This document shows positions 57,004-64,000 of a stretch of DNA of 64,000 nucleotides, piece after piece; within the stretch, counting starts at the first letter, position 1; every line of letters starts with the position of its first letter. Location of the stretch: positions 121,110 through 185,109 of the forward strand of contig NVXE01000006.1 in assembly GCA_002746975.1 (NCBI GenBank). The letters are read 5' to 3'. The translations under genes were made by a program, and so were the position numbers. This DNA comes from Bacteroidota bacterium (GTDB lineage Bacteria > Bacteroidota > Bacteroidia > Flavobacteriales_D > Sanyastnellaceae). Under the pieces are notes generated by a model. That model was not told the origin of the DNA, did not search any database, and was given only the letters and a program-made list of their open reading frames with translations.

Positions 57004-57962
57004 ATATTCTAGCAAACGATGGCATCAGTCCATCAGGTCTTAAGGCTCTTAAAGATGCCGGTCACGAAGTTTACACTGACTTCATTTCAGCTGACAAGTT
57101 GGAATCATTTATTAAAGAGAAATCTATTGATGGAATACTCGTTAGATCGGCCACTAAAGTTCGTCAAGAACTTATGGATGCTTGCCCAGGACTTAAGTTC
57201 GTTGGACGTGGCGGTGTAGGAATGGATAATATCGACGTAGAGTACGGTCGTAATAAAGGTCTTACAGTTTTTAATACTCCCGCAGCATCTTCCCAAAGCG
57301 TAGCTGAGTTAGTTATGGGACATATGTTCTCTCTTTCCCGTTCGATACACGCTAGTAATAGAAAAATGCCTCTAGATGGTTCTAGAGAATTTAAAAGTTT
57401 GAAAAAAACCTACGGAAAAGGCTCTGAATTAAGAGGCAAAACATTAGGTATAATAGGCTTCGGTAGAATAGGCAGGTCTCTTGCTTCGTACGCTTTAGGT
57501 TGTGGAATGAATGTTGTTGCTCACGATACATATGCAAAAGATGGGAAAGTTGAGTTCGAAGTGGGCGGGACGACAATTTCAGTGGATTGCCCCCTTCAAT
57601 CAATGGATGAAGTATTAGAGATGAGTGACGTAATTAGTTTACACATCCCCGCTCAATCTGATGGCTCTGCTGTTATAGGTACTCGTGAATTAAACCAAAT
57701 GAAGGACGGTGCCCTTCTAATAAATGCTGCTAGAGGTGGTGTTCTTGACGAAGATGCTTTATTAAGTGCTTTAGATTCTGGGAAATTAGGAGGAGCGGCA
57801 TTAGACGTTTTCGTGGGGGAGCCTTCTCCAAGAGAAGATGTGTTATCGCACCCCTCACTATCTTTAACTCCTCACACAGGGGCAGCTACAAGTGAAGCTC
57901 AAGATCGCATAGGTCTCGAACTAGCATCTCAAATTGAAGAAATCAAAAATAAAATGTCTTAA
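57000..57962 (+). CDS. serA: D-3-phosphoglycerate dehydrogenase (short form)
   Basis: SerA oxidises 3-phosphoglycerate, the first step of serine synthesis. The 320-aa protein has the substrate and NAD domains only, without the C-terminal ACT regulatory domain, so serine feedback would have to work otherwise. Motifs are GRGGVGMDNIDVEYGRNKGL (about 72-91), NAP-site LGIIGFGRIGRSLASYALG near 147-165, INAARGGVLDEDALLSALDSGKLGGAALDVFVGEPSPRED (about 241-280) and TPHTGAATSEAQDRIG with the catalytic His. The catalytic Arg, Glu and His triad appears intact. It follows serC with an ATGA overlap and precedes the DUF1015 gene by 2 nt. Confidence 0.95.
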   Translation: MNILANDGISPSGLKALKDAGHEVYTDFISADKLESFIKEKSIDGILVRSATKVRQELMDACPGLKFVGRGGVGMDNIDVEYGRNKGLTVFNTPAASSQSVAELVMGHMFSLSRSIHASNRKMPLDGSREFKSLKKTYGKGSELRGKTLGIIGFGRIGRSLASYALGCGMNVVAHDTYAKDGKVEFEVGGTTISVDCPLQSMDEVLEMSDVISLHIPAQSDGSAVIGTRELNQMKDGALLINAARGGVLDEDALLSALDSGKLGGAALDVFVGEPSPREDVLSHPSLSLTPHTGAATSEAQDRIGLELASQIEEIKNKMS

Positions 57963-57964
57963 GA

Positions 57965-59221
57965 ATGGGGAGATTAGTTAGACCTTTTAGATTAGTTCAA
58001 CCTCCAAGACATTTGGCCCACTTAGTGGCTTCGCGCTCATATTTGAGCTACAACATTAACGAACTACAGGATAAACTAGAGCGCAATCCATATAGCTACT
58101 TACAGGTAATCAACCCCGATGCAACTAATGATATTAATATAAGACGTGGAACTATTGATTTCTTCAGGGAGGTAAGAAAAGAATACGATAAATTCTTAGA
58201 AAAAGGATGGTTCGAAGGAACTGACGGAGCCGGTTATGCAATTTATCGACAAGTTACTCCTGAGGCTACATATACCGGTATTATTGCTGTCTTAGATCTC
58301 GTAGAATGTGAAAGCGGAGGCTTACTTACTCACGAGTTGACACTTGAGAAAAGAGAGGAATTATTTGCTACTTACATGCAAACTGTTGGCTTTCATGCAG
58401 AACCCATTCTGTGTGCTAGAAATTCGGGTCATAAAGGAGAGCAAGAATTAGATCGGTGTATTTCTGAATTGTTATTATCTCGTGAAGCCGATTGTGATTT
58501 TTCAACTACGGATTGTATTAGACACTCCGTTTGGTGGGTAAATCCTGAGCTTGAAGTTGAATTAGATCAAGCTTTAGGTCCTCTAGATAAACTATACTTA
58601 GCTGATGGACATCATAGACTTGCCTCGTCTATTAAGATGATGCATAGAAATCCCAACGAACCTGGCGTAGATAGAATTCTCGCTTTTATCCTACCCGCAC
58701 GAAAACTAAGTATTTTAGGGTACCATCGTGAAATACGGGACCTTGATTTTGAAATAGATAAATTGTTAGATATTGTCAAGCAAATTGATTCTGTTTACAA
58801 AGTAGAAGCTCTCGATAATAGAGAGTCTTGCCCAGGATGTATCGATATTATTTCTAACCAAGGAGATTGGAGGATTATCCTCGAGAAGGATATCGATTCG
58901 ACACGAATAGACGCAGGGTGGCTGGGAGATAATATCTTAGGGCCTCTATTTAAAATAGAAGACCCCAGAAACGACCCTAACTTAAAATATATTTCCGGGA
59001 GCCATAGTAAGGTAGAAAACTACAATAAACTCAAGTCTACTCTTGAGGGACATTCTGACAGAATAATATTTTCTCTCCACCCCGTTCACATAGACCAAAT
59101 AATTAATATTTCTAACGCCGGAAAAACACTCCCTCCTAAGAGTACATGGATAGAACCAAAATTACGGAGTGGGCTTTTTGTTTATGAGTTTGGCATGCAT
59201 CCTCACCCACAAGAAGGATAA
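57965..59221 (+). CDS. DUF1015 family protein in the serine operon
   Basis: This 418-aa cytoplasmic protein belongs to a family without an assigned activity. Conserved blocks are VRPFRLVQPPRHLAHLVASRSYLSYN at the start, NPYSYLQVINPDATND, FEGTDGAGYAIYRQVTPEATYTGIIAVLDL, LADGHHRLASSIKMM with the DGHHR motif near residue 214, and ILAFILPARKLSILGYHREIRDLDF. The DGHHR motif is also a signature of ParB/Srx-fold nucleotide-dependent enzymes, including serine kinase SerK. The gene sits 2 nt after serA, so a role in phosphoserine or serine metabolism is an attractive inference. It is not proven by sequence. Confidence 0.82.
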   Translation: MGRLVRPFRLVQPPRHLAHLVASRSYLSYNINELQDKLERNPYSYLQVINPDATNDINIRRGTIDFFREVRKEYDKFLEKGWFEGTDGAGYAIYRQVTPEATYTGIIAVLDLVECESGGLLTHELTLEKREELFATYMQTVGFHAEPILCARNSGHKGEQELDRCISELLLSREADCDFSTTDCIRHSVWWVNPELEVELDQALGPLDKLYLADGHHRLASSIKMMHRNPNEPGVDRILAFILPARKLSILGYHREIRDLDFEIDKLLDIVKQIDSVYKVEALDNRESCPGCIDIISNQGDWRIILEKDIDSTRIDAGWLGDNILGPLFKIEDPRNDPNLKYISGSHSKVENYNKLKSTLEGHSDRIIFSLHPVHIDQIINISNAGKTLPPKSTWIEPKLRSGLFVYEFGMHPHPQEG

Positions 59222-59228
59222 TAAAGGG

Positions 59229-59903
59229 ATGGAAAGTGATTCAATTAGAACCAGGTTAATTGCAATTAGGGAAGATCTGCCTCCTAATGTGACGCTAGTG
59301 GCTGTTAGTAAAACGAAACCTATTGAAGATATTGAGTCTGCTTATGCTGAAGGCCAAAGAGATTTCGGGGAGAACCGAGTCGCCGAACTTGTTTCGAAAT
59401 CTGAAGTCCTACCTAAAGATATTCGTTGGCATGCTATAGGACATCTTCAAACAAATAAGTCCAAACTTATCACACCTATCTCGCATTTAATTCACGCGGT
59501 AGATTCGACTCGTATTTATGAATCTCTTTCTAAAAACAATGAAAGCAGTATTGACGTATTGCTACAAGTACATATTGCTCAGGAGACTAGTAAATATGGT
59601 TTTACTGAGGATGAATTGTTGAAGATCTTAGACTCTTCATCATTTGAGGTGAACAAAGATGTGTTTTTCAATTCAGATAGAATTCGCATTCGCGGATTGA
59701 TGGGAATGGCAACATTTACCGATGAGAAAACTCTTATCGCTAGTGAATTTAGAGGATTAAGGAGGTTTTATGAAAAAATAGAAAAAGATATGGGGCCTAA
59801 CTTCGACACATTATCTATGGGAATGAGTGGTGATTGGAGGATTGCTATTGATGAAGGCTCAACCATGATTCGTGTGGGAAGTGCTATATTCGGATCGAGA
59901 TAA
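59229..59903 (+). CDS. YggS-type pyridoxal phosphate-binding protein
   Basis: This protein of the YggS/PROSC family keeps PLP in balance inside the cell. It is 224 aa from ATG 59229. The PLP lysine is Lys28 in LVAVSKTKPIEDIESAYAEGQRDFGENRVAEL (in outline), followed by RWHAIGHLQTNKSKLI and IRGLMGMATFTD. The closing blocks are DTLSMGMSGDWRIAIDEGSTMIRVGSAIFGSR in outline, the phosphate-binding end of the barrel. An upstream in-frame ATG (59169) lies inside the DUF1015 gene and gives a poor N-terminus. A link with the PLP-dependent SerC nearby is plausible. Confidence 0.93.
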   Translation: MESDSIRTRLIAIREDLPPNVTLVAVSKTKPIEDIESAYAEGQRDFGENRVAELVSKSEVLPKDIRWHAIGHLQTNKSKLITPISHLIHAVDSTRIYESLSKNNESSIDVLLQVHIAQETSKYGFTEDELLKILDSSSFEVNKDVFFNSDRIRIRGLMGMATFTDEKTLIASEFRGLRRFYEKIEKDMGPNFDTLSMGMSGDWRIAIDEGSTMIRVGSAIFGSR

Positions 59904-59938
59904 TAATCTCTAACAATAATAATTTACCTAGTTATAAA

Positions 59939-61015
59939 ATGAAGAACGTTTTGAAATTTTTTACAACATCAATAATTTTTGGTTTTATTTTATCGGTTAA
60001 TGCTTTAGCCCAAACACCATCTAATATTGAGGCAGCCGAATATGATTCCGTAAATAATAGATGGTTTGTTAGTTGTGGGTCTTCAACTCTATTGTCAACT
60101 TCAGATTTGGGTGAAAGTTGGGATTATTTCGGCAACGCTCAAGCTTCTCACGGAATGGAAGTAATGGGAAATGTTCTTTTCGTTCTTTATAATAACCAAA
60201 TCAGATCGTACGATTTAAGTTCAGGAGATTTACTTGGCTCTACTTCAGTAGCTGGTGCGAGTTTTTTAAATGGTATGGGTAATGACGGGGTATCTACGTT
60301 AATAATTAGTGATTTCTCTTCAGGAAGGATTTTAAAGGTCGATGCCTCAAACCCCGCTGATATGGTATCTATTACACTTGTTGGAAATACCGGCACTACA
60401 CCTAACGGAGTGGTCGTTGATGAATCAAATGGACGAGCGATAATCGTGAATTGGGGTGGGAATGCCGATATCTTAGCGGTTGATATAGAGAGTGGTGAAT
60501 TAACAACGTTAGTAAGCGGAACTGGTTTAGGCAATTGTGACGGGATAGATATGGACGCGCTAGGTCGTTACTATGTGAGCTCATGGTCACCACCGAGAAT
60601 TACACGATTCAGTGCCGATTTCACAGAGTCGGAAACAGTTGTAGATAACGGTCTTAATAATCCCGCCGATATCTCGTTCGACGAAATCAACAATGTTCTA
60701 GGTGTAGCAAATAGTGGATCGGGCATAGTAACTTTCCACCAATTCATTAACGCCTCCGTCTATAATCAGAACGAAATTGAGAACGAGAATACAGTTGAAC
60801 TTAACGGTCGTTATTTGATCTTCAACAACGTTCAAACGGATAAGTTTCGGATCTCTGCTTTTGCCATAAACGGAAAGTTACTTGGCGAAACTCAACTCGA
60901 CCTTCCTAAAGGATCAACTAGAGTTGCAATTGACCGTCTACCTAATTATTTTAGAGAAGCTGCAATAATTCGAGTGAACGAACATAGTTTTAAACTGGGT
61001 CTACGTCAATTTTAA
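59939..61015 (+). CDS. Secreted beta-propeller (SMP-30/NHL-like) protein with T9SS-like C-terminus
   Basis: This 358-aa secreted protein has a signal peptide (VLKFFTTSIIFGFILSVNALAQ). A six-bladed propeller runs over about 28-275 (IEAAEYDSVNNRWFVSCGSSTLLSTSDLGESW, DASNPADMVSITLVGNTGTTPNGVVVDESNGRAIIVNWGG, GNCDGIDMDALGRYYVSSWSPPRITRFS). The end (about 285-358) has the beta-sandwich spacing of a type A sorting domain (LIFNNVQTDKFRISAFAINGKLLGETQLDLPKGSTRVAI) but lacks the PNP motif. The last 26 bp overlap the convergent priA gene, so the sorting domain may be modified or degenerate. A lactonase-like activity is not supported by metal residues I can see. Confidence 0.75.
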   Translation: MKNVLKFFTTSIIFGFILSVNALAQTPSNIEAAEYDSVNNRWFVSCGSSTLLSTSDLGESWDYFGNAQASHGMEVMGNVLFVLYNNQIRSYDLSSGDLLGSTSVAGASFLNGMGNDGVSTLIISDFSSGRILKVDASNPADMVSITLVGNTGTTPNGVVVDESNGRAIIVNWGGNADILAVDIESGELTTLVSGTGLGNCDGIDMDALGRYYVSSWSPPRITRFSADFTESETVVDNGLNNPADISFDEINNVLGVANSGSGIVTFHQFINASVYNQNEIENENTVELNGRYLIFNNVQTDKFRISAFAINGKLLGETQLDLPKGSTRVAIDRLPNYFREAAIIRVNEHSFKLGLRQF

Positions 61016-63494
61016 TTCTCAATCGCTTCCATCTTTCGTCAGAAATAAAGTCTTCAACATCCAACTGTATCGTAGGTCCATATTCTGAAGGAGGAATTTC
61101 CCTTTCGAATTTAAGAAGTAACTGTTGTCTATAGAGATCGTTAATCTTTGATACGCCTGGAATATCAGGCCCTACTACTCTATGATCACCAAATCTTTGT
61201 CTCAATCTTAATGCAAGGACTTCTGCTCCAGTTTTCACCCTCTCTTCATCACTATAGCTTAATGAAATTCTAATAAGCCTAACATAAGGAGGGTAGTGAT
61301 AATTTTTGCGTTCTAAAAGCTCGTGTTTTACAAGTTTATCGTGATCGCCAGAGACTACTTGTTGAATTACCCAATGGTCGGGCGAGAAGGTTTGGACTAC
61401 AACTTTACCACGCTCAGAGGAACGGCCAGATCTTCCGGCTACTTGTGTGAGCATCTGATAAGCACGCTCGAACGAACGGAAATCCGGAAAAGTGAGCATA
61501 CGATCTGCACTCATCACTCCTACAAGAGCAACATCCTGAAAATCAAGACCTTTGCTTATCATTTGTGTTCCTACAAGTATATCGAGTTCGTGGTTTCCAA
61601 AAGCCTCAAGAATTTTTGTGTGGGCAGTTCTAGAACGAGTGGTATCCCTATCCATTCTAGCTACCCTTGCTGTGGGAAAAAGTTCAGACAGTTCCTCTTC
61701 TATTCTCTCAGTTCCTAGTCCTTTGGGTTTAATAGAAAAACTACCGCACGCTCCACATTTTTTCGGAGGAGGTGAAATTGAGTATCCGCAATGATGGCAA
61801 TGCAAACCGTTCACACGTTTATGCATGGTAAGAGGAATATCACAACGCTCACACATCACCGCTTCTCCACAAGCATCGCATTGCCATGAAGGAGCATAGC
61901 CTCGTCTATTTTGAAATAAAATTACTTGCTTTTCTCTGCTTAATGCTGCTTTTATTTCATCTCGAAGCATTTTAGAAAAGCCACCCCGCATAGAGCGTTG
62001 TTTGTGTTCCTTTTTAAGATCTGAGACAAGAATTTGCGGCATCATAACACCTCCAAATCTTTCCGTTAGATTAACTCTTGTAATACGTCCTTTTTCTGAA
62101 TTCCAAATCGTTTCTACTGATGGAGTTGCAGAACCAAGCACTATAGGGATTTTGTTTTTTACAGACATCCAAAGAGCTACGTCTCTTGCATTGTAACGTG
62201 GAGATGGGTCTTGTTGCTTATAAGAAGGTTCGTGTTCTTCGTCAACTATTATAAGTCCTAGATTTTTAAAGGGCAAAAATATCGCTGATCTAGGCCCCAC
62301 TATTAAAGAGCCGTTTTTTTCATCTAGAATCTTAATCCAAGTCTCTGTTCTTTCGTTTGAGCTAAAGCGGGAATGATAAACTCGAACAGAGTTGCCGAAA
62401 AACTTCTGAAGACGTGTGATTAACTGAGTAGTCAAAGCAATTTCCGGAACTAGAAATAAAACTTGCTGTCCAGCATTTAATGTTTCGGAAATAAGGTGTA
62501 CGTATATTTCTGTCTTCCCTGCTCCAGTAACTCCGTATAATAACGCAGGCTTACGTTTTATTAGTGATTCTCGAAGTTCCGTGTAAGCACGAGATTGAGA
62601 AGTCGACAATTCAGGTAATGATTCAACCTTCCCTTTGTAAACAGAAATCCTATCTACTTCTCGTTCTTCTAGCTCGAACACATTTTTTTCGACCCATTTT
62701 TTTATGACCGAAGAATTGACGTTTGCTCGTTTTTGAAGGACCGACTTTAAAATCGCCTCGCCATTAGGGGCTAATTCGAGATAAGAAAGAAGAGCTCTAG
62801 CTTGAACAGGTGCACGTTTTTCAACTCTTTCCAATTCAGCCTTTAAAACTTCTTCTTCCTCTAAAACTTCACTTAAAATCCGAACATAAACCTTTTTTTT
62901 CGCCTTATACCTTTCTTTTAATTCCTCTTCAGATATTGCAAGACCCCTATCTATGAGCAAGCTCACAATACGTTGTGGGTACTTCACCCCCAGCACATTA
63001 GATACTTCTTTCAAGTCCAAACCATCACTCATACATAACGCATCAAATAATCTCAATGCAGAATTACTGAGTCCATCCTCACGTGCGATTCTATCCTTAT
63101 CCTTGTGAAGTTCAGGATTTAGGATTATTCTAGATTTACTTGCCAGTTTCATTCCCGATGGTAAAGCTGCCGAAACCACATCGCCTAGTGTACACAGGTA
63201 ATGCTTGGCAATCCATGTCATACAGGCGATTTGGGATAAAGTAACAACAGGCCTATCATCTACTACAGCCTCAATATCTTTAACCAAATATCCCTCTGGA
63301 TTGCGATTATGAACCTCCCAAACAACTCCGGTAAGCCTACGTTTACCTAACGGAACCACAACCCTTACCCCTACCTCAGGAGCTTTTTCATCTCCAGACC
63401 AACGATAGGTCAATACTTGAGGTAAAGCAGCAGGAAGAGCTACGTCACAATAAACCTTAGTAGGTTGTGAATTATTATTGATAACATTCGGCAT
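60990..63494 (-). CDS. priA: Primosomal replication protein N' (PriA helicase)
   Basis: PriA is a superfamily 2 helicase that reloads the replisome at stalled forks. The 834-aa protein has the DNA-binding start VYCDVALPAALPQVLTYRWSG, and in the helicase LLYGVTGAGKTEIYVHLI (Walker A), VPEIALTTQLITRLQKFFG, VDEEHEPSYKQQDPSPRYNARDVALW (DEAH) and LGSATPSVETIW. The zinc-binding insert follows: WQCDACGEAVMCERCDIPLTMHKRVNGLHCHHCGYSISPPPKKCGACGS in outline (eight Cys). The closing blocks are GTERIEEELSELFPTARVARMDRDT, GTQMISKGLDFQDVALVGVMSADRML and QVAGRSGRSS. It overlaps the propeller gene by 26 bp at the 3' end. Confidence 0.97.
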   Translation of the reverse strand: MPNVINNNSQPTKVYCDVALPAALPQVLTYRWSGDEKAPEVGVRVVVPLGKRRLTGVVWEVHNRNPEGYLVKDIEAVVDDRPVVTLSQIACMTWIAKHYLCTLGDVVSAALPSGMKLASKSRIILNPELHKDKDRIAREDGLSNSALRLFDALCMSDGLDLKEVSNVLGVKYPQRIVSLLIDRGLAISEEELKERYKAKKKVYVRILSEVLEEEEVLKAELERVEKRAPVQARALLSYLELAPNGEAILKSVLQKRANVNSSVIKKWVEKNVFELEEREVDRISVYKGKVESLPELSTSQSRAYTELRESLIKRKPALLYGVTGAGKTEIYVHLISETLNAGQQVLFLVPEIALTTQLITRLQKFFGNSVRVYHSRFSSNERTETWIKILDEKNGSLIVGPRSAIFLPFKNLGLIIVDEEHEPSYKQQDPSPRYNARDVALWMSVKNKIPIVLGSATPSVETIWNSEKGRITRVNLTERFGGVMMPQILVSDLKKEHKQRSMRGGFSKMLRDEIKAALSREKQVILFQNRRGYAPSWQCDACGEAVMCERCDIPLTMHKRVNGLHCHHCGYSISPPPKKCGACGSFSIKPKGLGTERIEEELSELFPTARVARMDRDTTRSRTAHTKILEAFGNHELDILVGTQMISKGLDFQDVALVGVMSADRMLTFPDFRSFERAYQMLTQVAGRSGRSSERGKVVVQTFSPDHWVIQQVVSGDHDKLVKHELLERKNYHYPPYVRLIRISLSYSDEERVKTGAEVLALRLRQRFGDHRVVGPDIPGVSKINDLYRQQLLLKFEREIPPSEYGPTIQLDVEDFISDERWKRLRIKIDVDPV

Positions 63495-63501
63495 TCTAAG
63501 T

Positions 63502-63509
63502 GCAAAGTA
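63502..63509 (-). promoter_or_regulatory. -7 box for priA
   Basis: TACTTTGC on the minus strand is followed by 7 nt and ATG 63494. Confidence 0.35.
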
Positions 63510-63524
63510 CCACCGTATGAGGCG

Positions 63525-63532
63525 TAATTTTA
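63525..63532 (+). promoter_or_regulatory. -7 box for bcp
   Basis: TAATTTTA is followed by 4 nt and ATG 63537. The divergent priA box lies 15 bp away. Confidence 0.35.
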
Positions 63533-63536
63533 TGAA

Positions 63537-64000
63537 ATGTCAAAATGTATTTCTCCACTTCAAGTTGGCGACCAAGCTCCTGAATTTAGTTCTCATGACC
63601 AGTCAGGCGTATCTCGTTCTCTTTCAGATTATTCTGGTACCAAACTAGTTTTGTACTTCTACCCCAAGGATAATACTCCAGGATGTACTACTCAAGCTTG
63701 TAACCTTACAGAAAACTTCTCTGAGCTAACAAAGCACGGAATTAAAATTCTAGGGGTTAGTCCCGATTCTGAGGCGAAACACCTCAAATTTATCGCTAAG
63801 TTCGATATTGCTTTTGACCTACTAGCAGACGAGGATAAAAGCGTGCATAAAGCGTTTGGAGTTTGGGGAGAAAAGAAATTTATGGGGAAGGTCTTCGACG
63901 GGACTCATCGCACTACTTTTTTAATTGACGAAAATGGTAAAATCGTAACTATAATATCTAAGCCAAACTGTAAAGACCACGCGGCGGAAGTGCTAGCCGG
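63537..64000 (+). CDS. bcp: Thioredoxin-dependent thiol peroxidase (Bcp-type peroxiredoxin), 3' end cut by window
   Basis: This cytoplasmic peroxiredoxin reduces hydroperoxides using thioredoxin. The visible 154 residues start MSKCISPLQVGDQAPEFSSHDQSG and contain KLVLYFYPKDNTPGCTTQACNLTENF: the peroxidatic Cys in PGCTT and the resolving Cys five residues on, the atypical 2-Cys arrangement of the Bcp/PrxQ class. Later blocks are ILGVSPDSEAKHLKFIAKFDIAFDLLADED and RTTFLIDENGKIV. Nearly the whole protein (usual length about 150-155 aa) is present; the stop lies beyond 64000. It is divergent from priA with 42 bp between starts. Confidence 0.95.
   Translation, partial: MSKCISPLQVGDQAPEFSSHDQSGVSRSLSDYSGTKLVLYFYPKDNTPGCTTQACNLTENFSELTKHGIKILGVSPDSEAKHLKFIAKFDIAFDLLADEDKSVHKAFGVWGEKKFMGKVFDGTHRTTFLIDENGKIVTIISKPNCKDHAAEVLA

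Overview
The window reads as the chromosome of a Bacteroidota bacterium, most likely Flavobacteriales. Evidence: type IX secretion sorting domains (type A on the protease at 19227-20891, type B on the protein at 30003-31076); bacillithiol genes (bshC and a YtxJ-like thiol protein); a TonB-dependent receptor with a carboxypeptidase-like N-domain; a DUF5916 outer-membrane protein; a fused alpha-beta 2-oxoacid dehydrogenase E1; and promoters with the Bacteroidota -7 box TAnnTTTG instead of clear Shine-Dalgarno sites. Coding is dense on both strands and almost all gaps are under 200 bp.

Positions 1-4050 are an accessory patch. It holds a phosphorothioation-dependent McrA-like HNH nuclease, a tiny zinc-ribbon protein, a decayed Fic gene, a leucine-rich-repeat-like hypothetical protein and a decayed DEDDh exonuclease. 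It ends in a hairpin-rich segment of about 230 bp bounded by a 17-bp direct repeat of the 3' end of the tmRNA gene (ssrA, minus strand, 4053-4452), the classic integration target. No integrase is in view.

From 4503 onward the content is mostly housekeeping and envelope genes. 4.5-10.3 kb: a saccharopine-dehydrogenase-like enzyme, a TonB-like protein paired with an Ala-rich TolA-like periplasmic protein, and a divergent SPOR/thrombospondin-type-3 outer-membrane protein. 10.3-19.2 kb: a FAD-dependent dehydrogenase divergent from the fused E1, a TPR membrane protein, YtxJ, a pRiA4b ORF-3-like protein, miaA (no canonical start codon) and mutS2 (no Smr domain). 19.2-28.4 kb: a secreted T9SS protease, a CTP-type S41 protease, a DUF1573 lipoprotein, pterin dehydratase, a SirB1-like protein, rhomboid protease, dnaN, dapD, ruvX and a HAD phosphatase. 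28.4-35.9 kb (minus): bshC and a chained gene set of ACMSD-like amidohydrolase, ECF sigma factor, anti-sigma factor, outer-membrane protein and T9SS type B protein, then a peptide-binding lipoprotein. 35.9-51.4 kb: TonB receptor, ABC exporter, an LVIVD/MopE/dockerin-like secreted protein, CoA transferase, lytic transglycosylase, rfbC, a Wza-like lipoprotein, GNAT, mltG, a DUF5916 protein and an M23 peptidase. 51.5-64 kb: coiled coil-zapA-rny, a flippase, glutathione peroxidase, serC-serA-DUF1015-yggS, a beta-propeller protein, priA and the start of bcp.

The most striking general signal is a fixed start-site geometry. At many unlinked genes on both strands an 8-nt TAnnTT(T/G/C)(G/C/A) box lies only 4-8 nt (often exactly 4) before the start codon. 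Transcripts should therefore be leaderless or nearly so. The pattern also helps choose starts for several genes (for example 4503, 8433, 11999, 20891, 27500, 28358, 45774, 45806, 51424, 63537).
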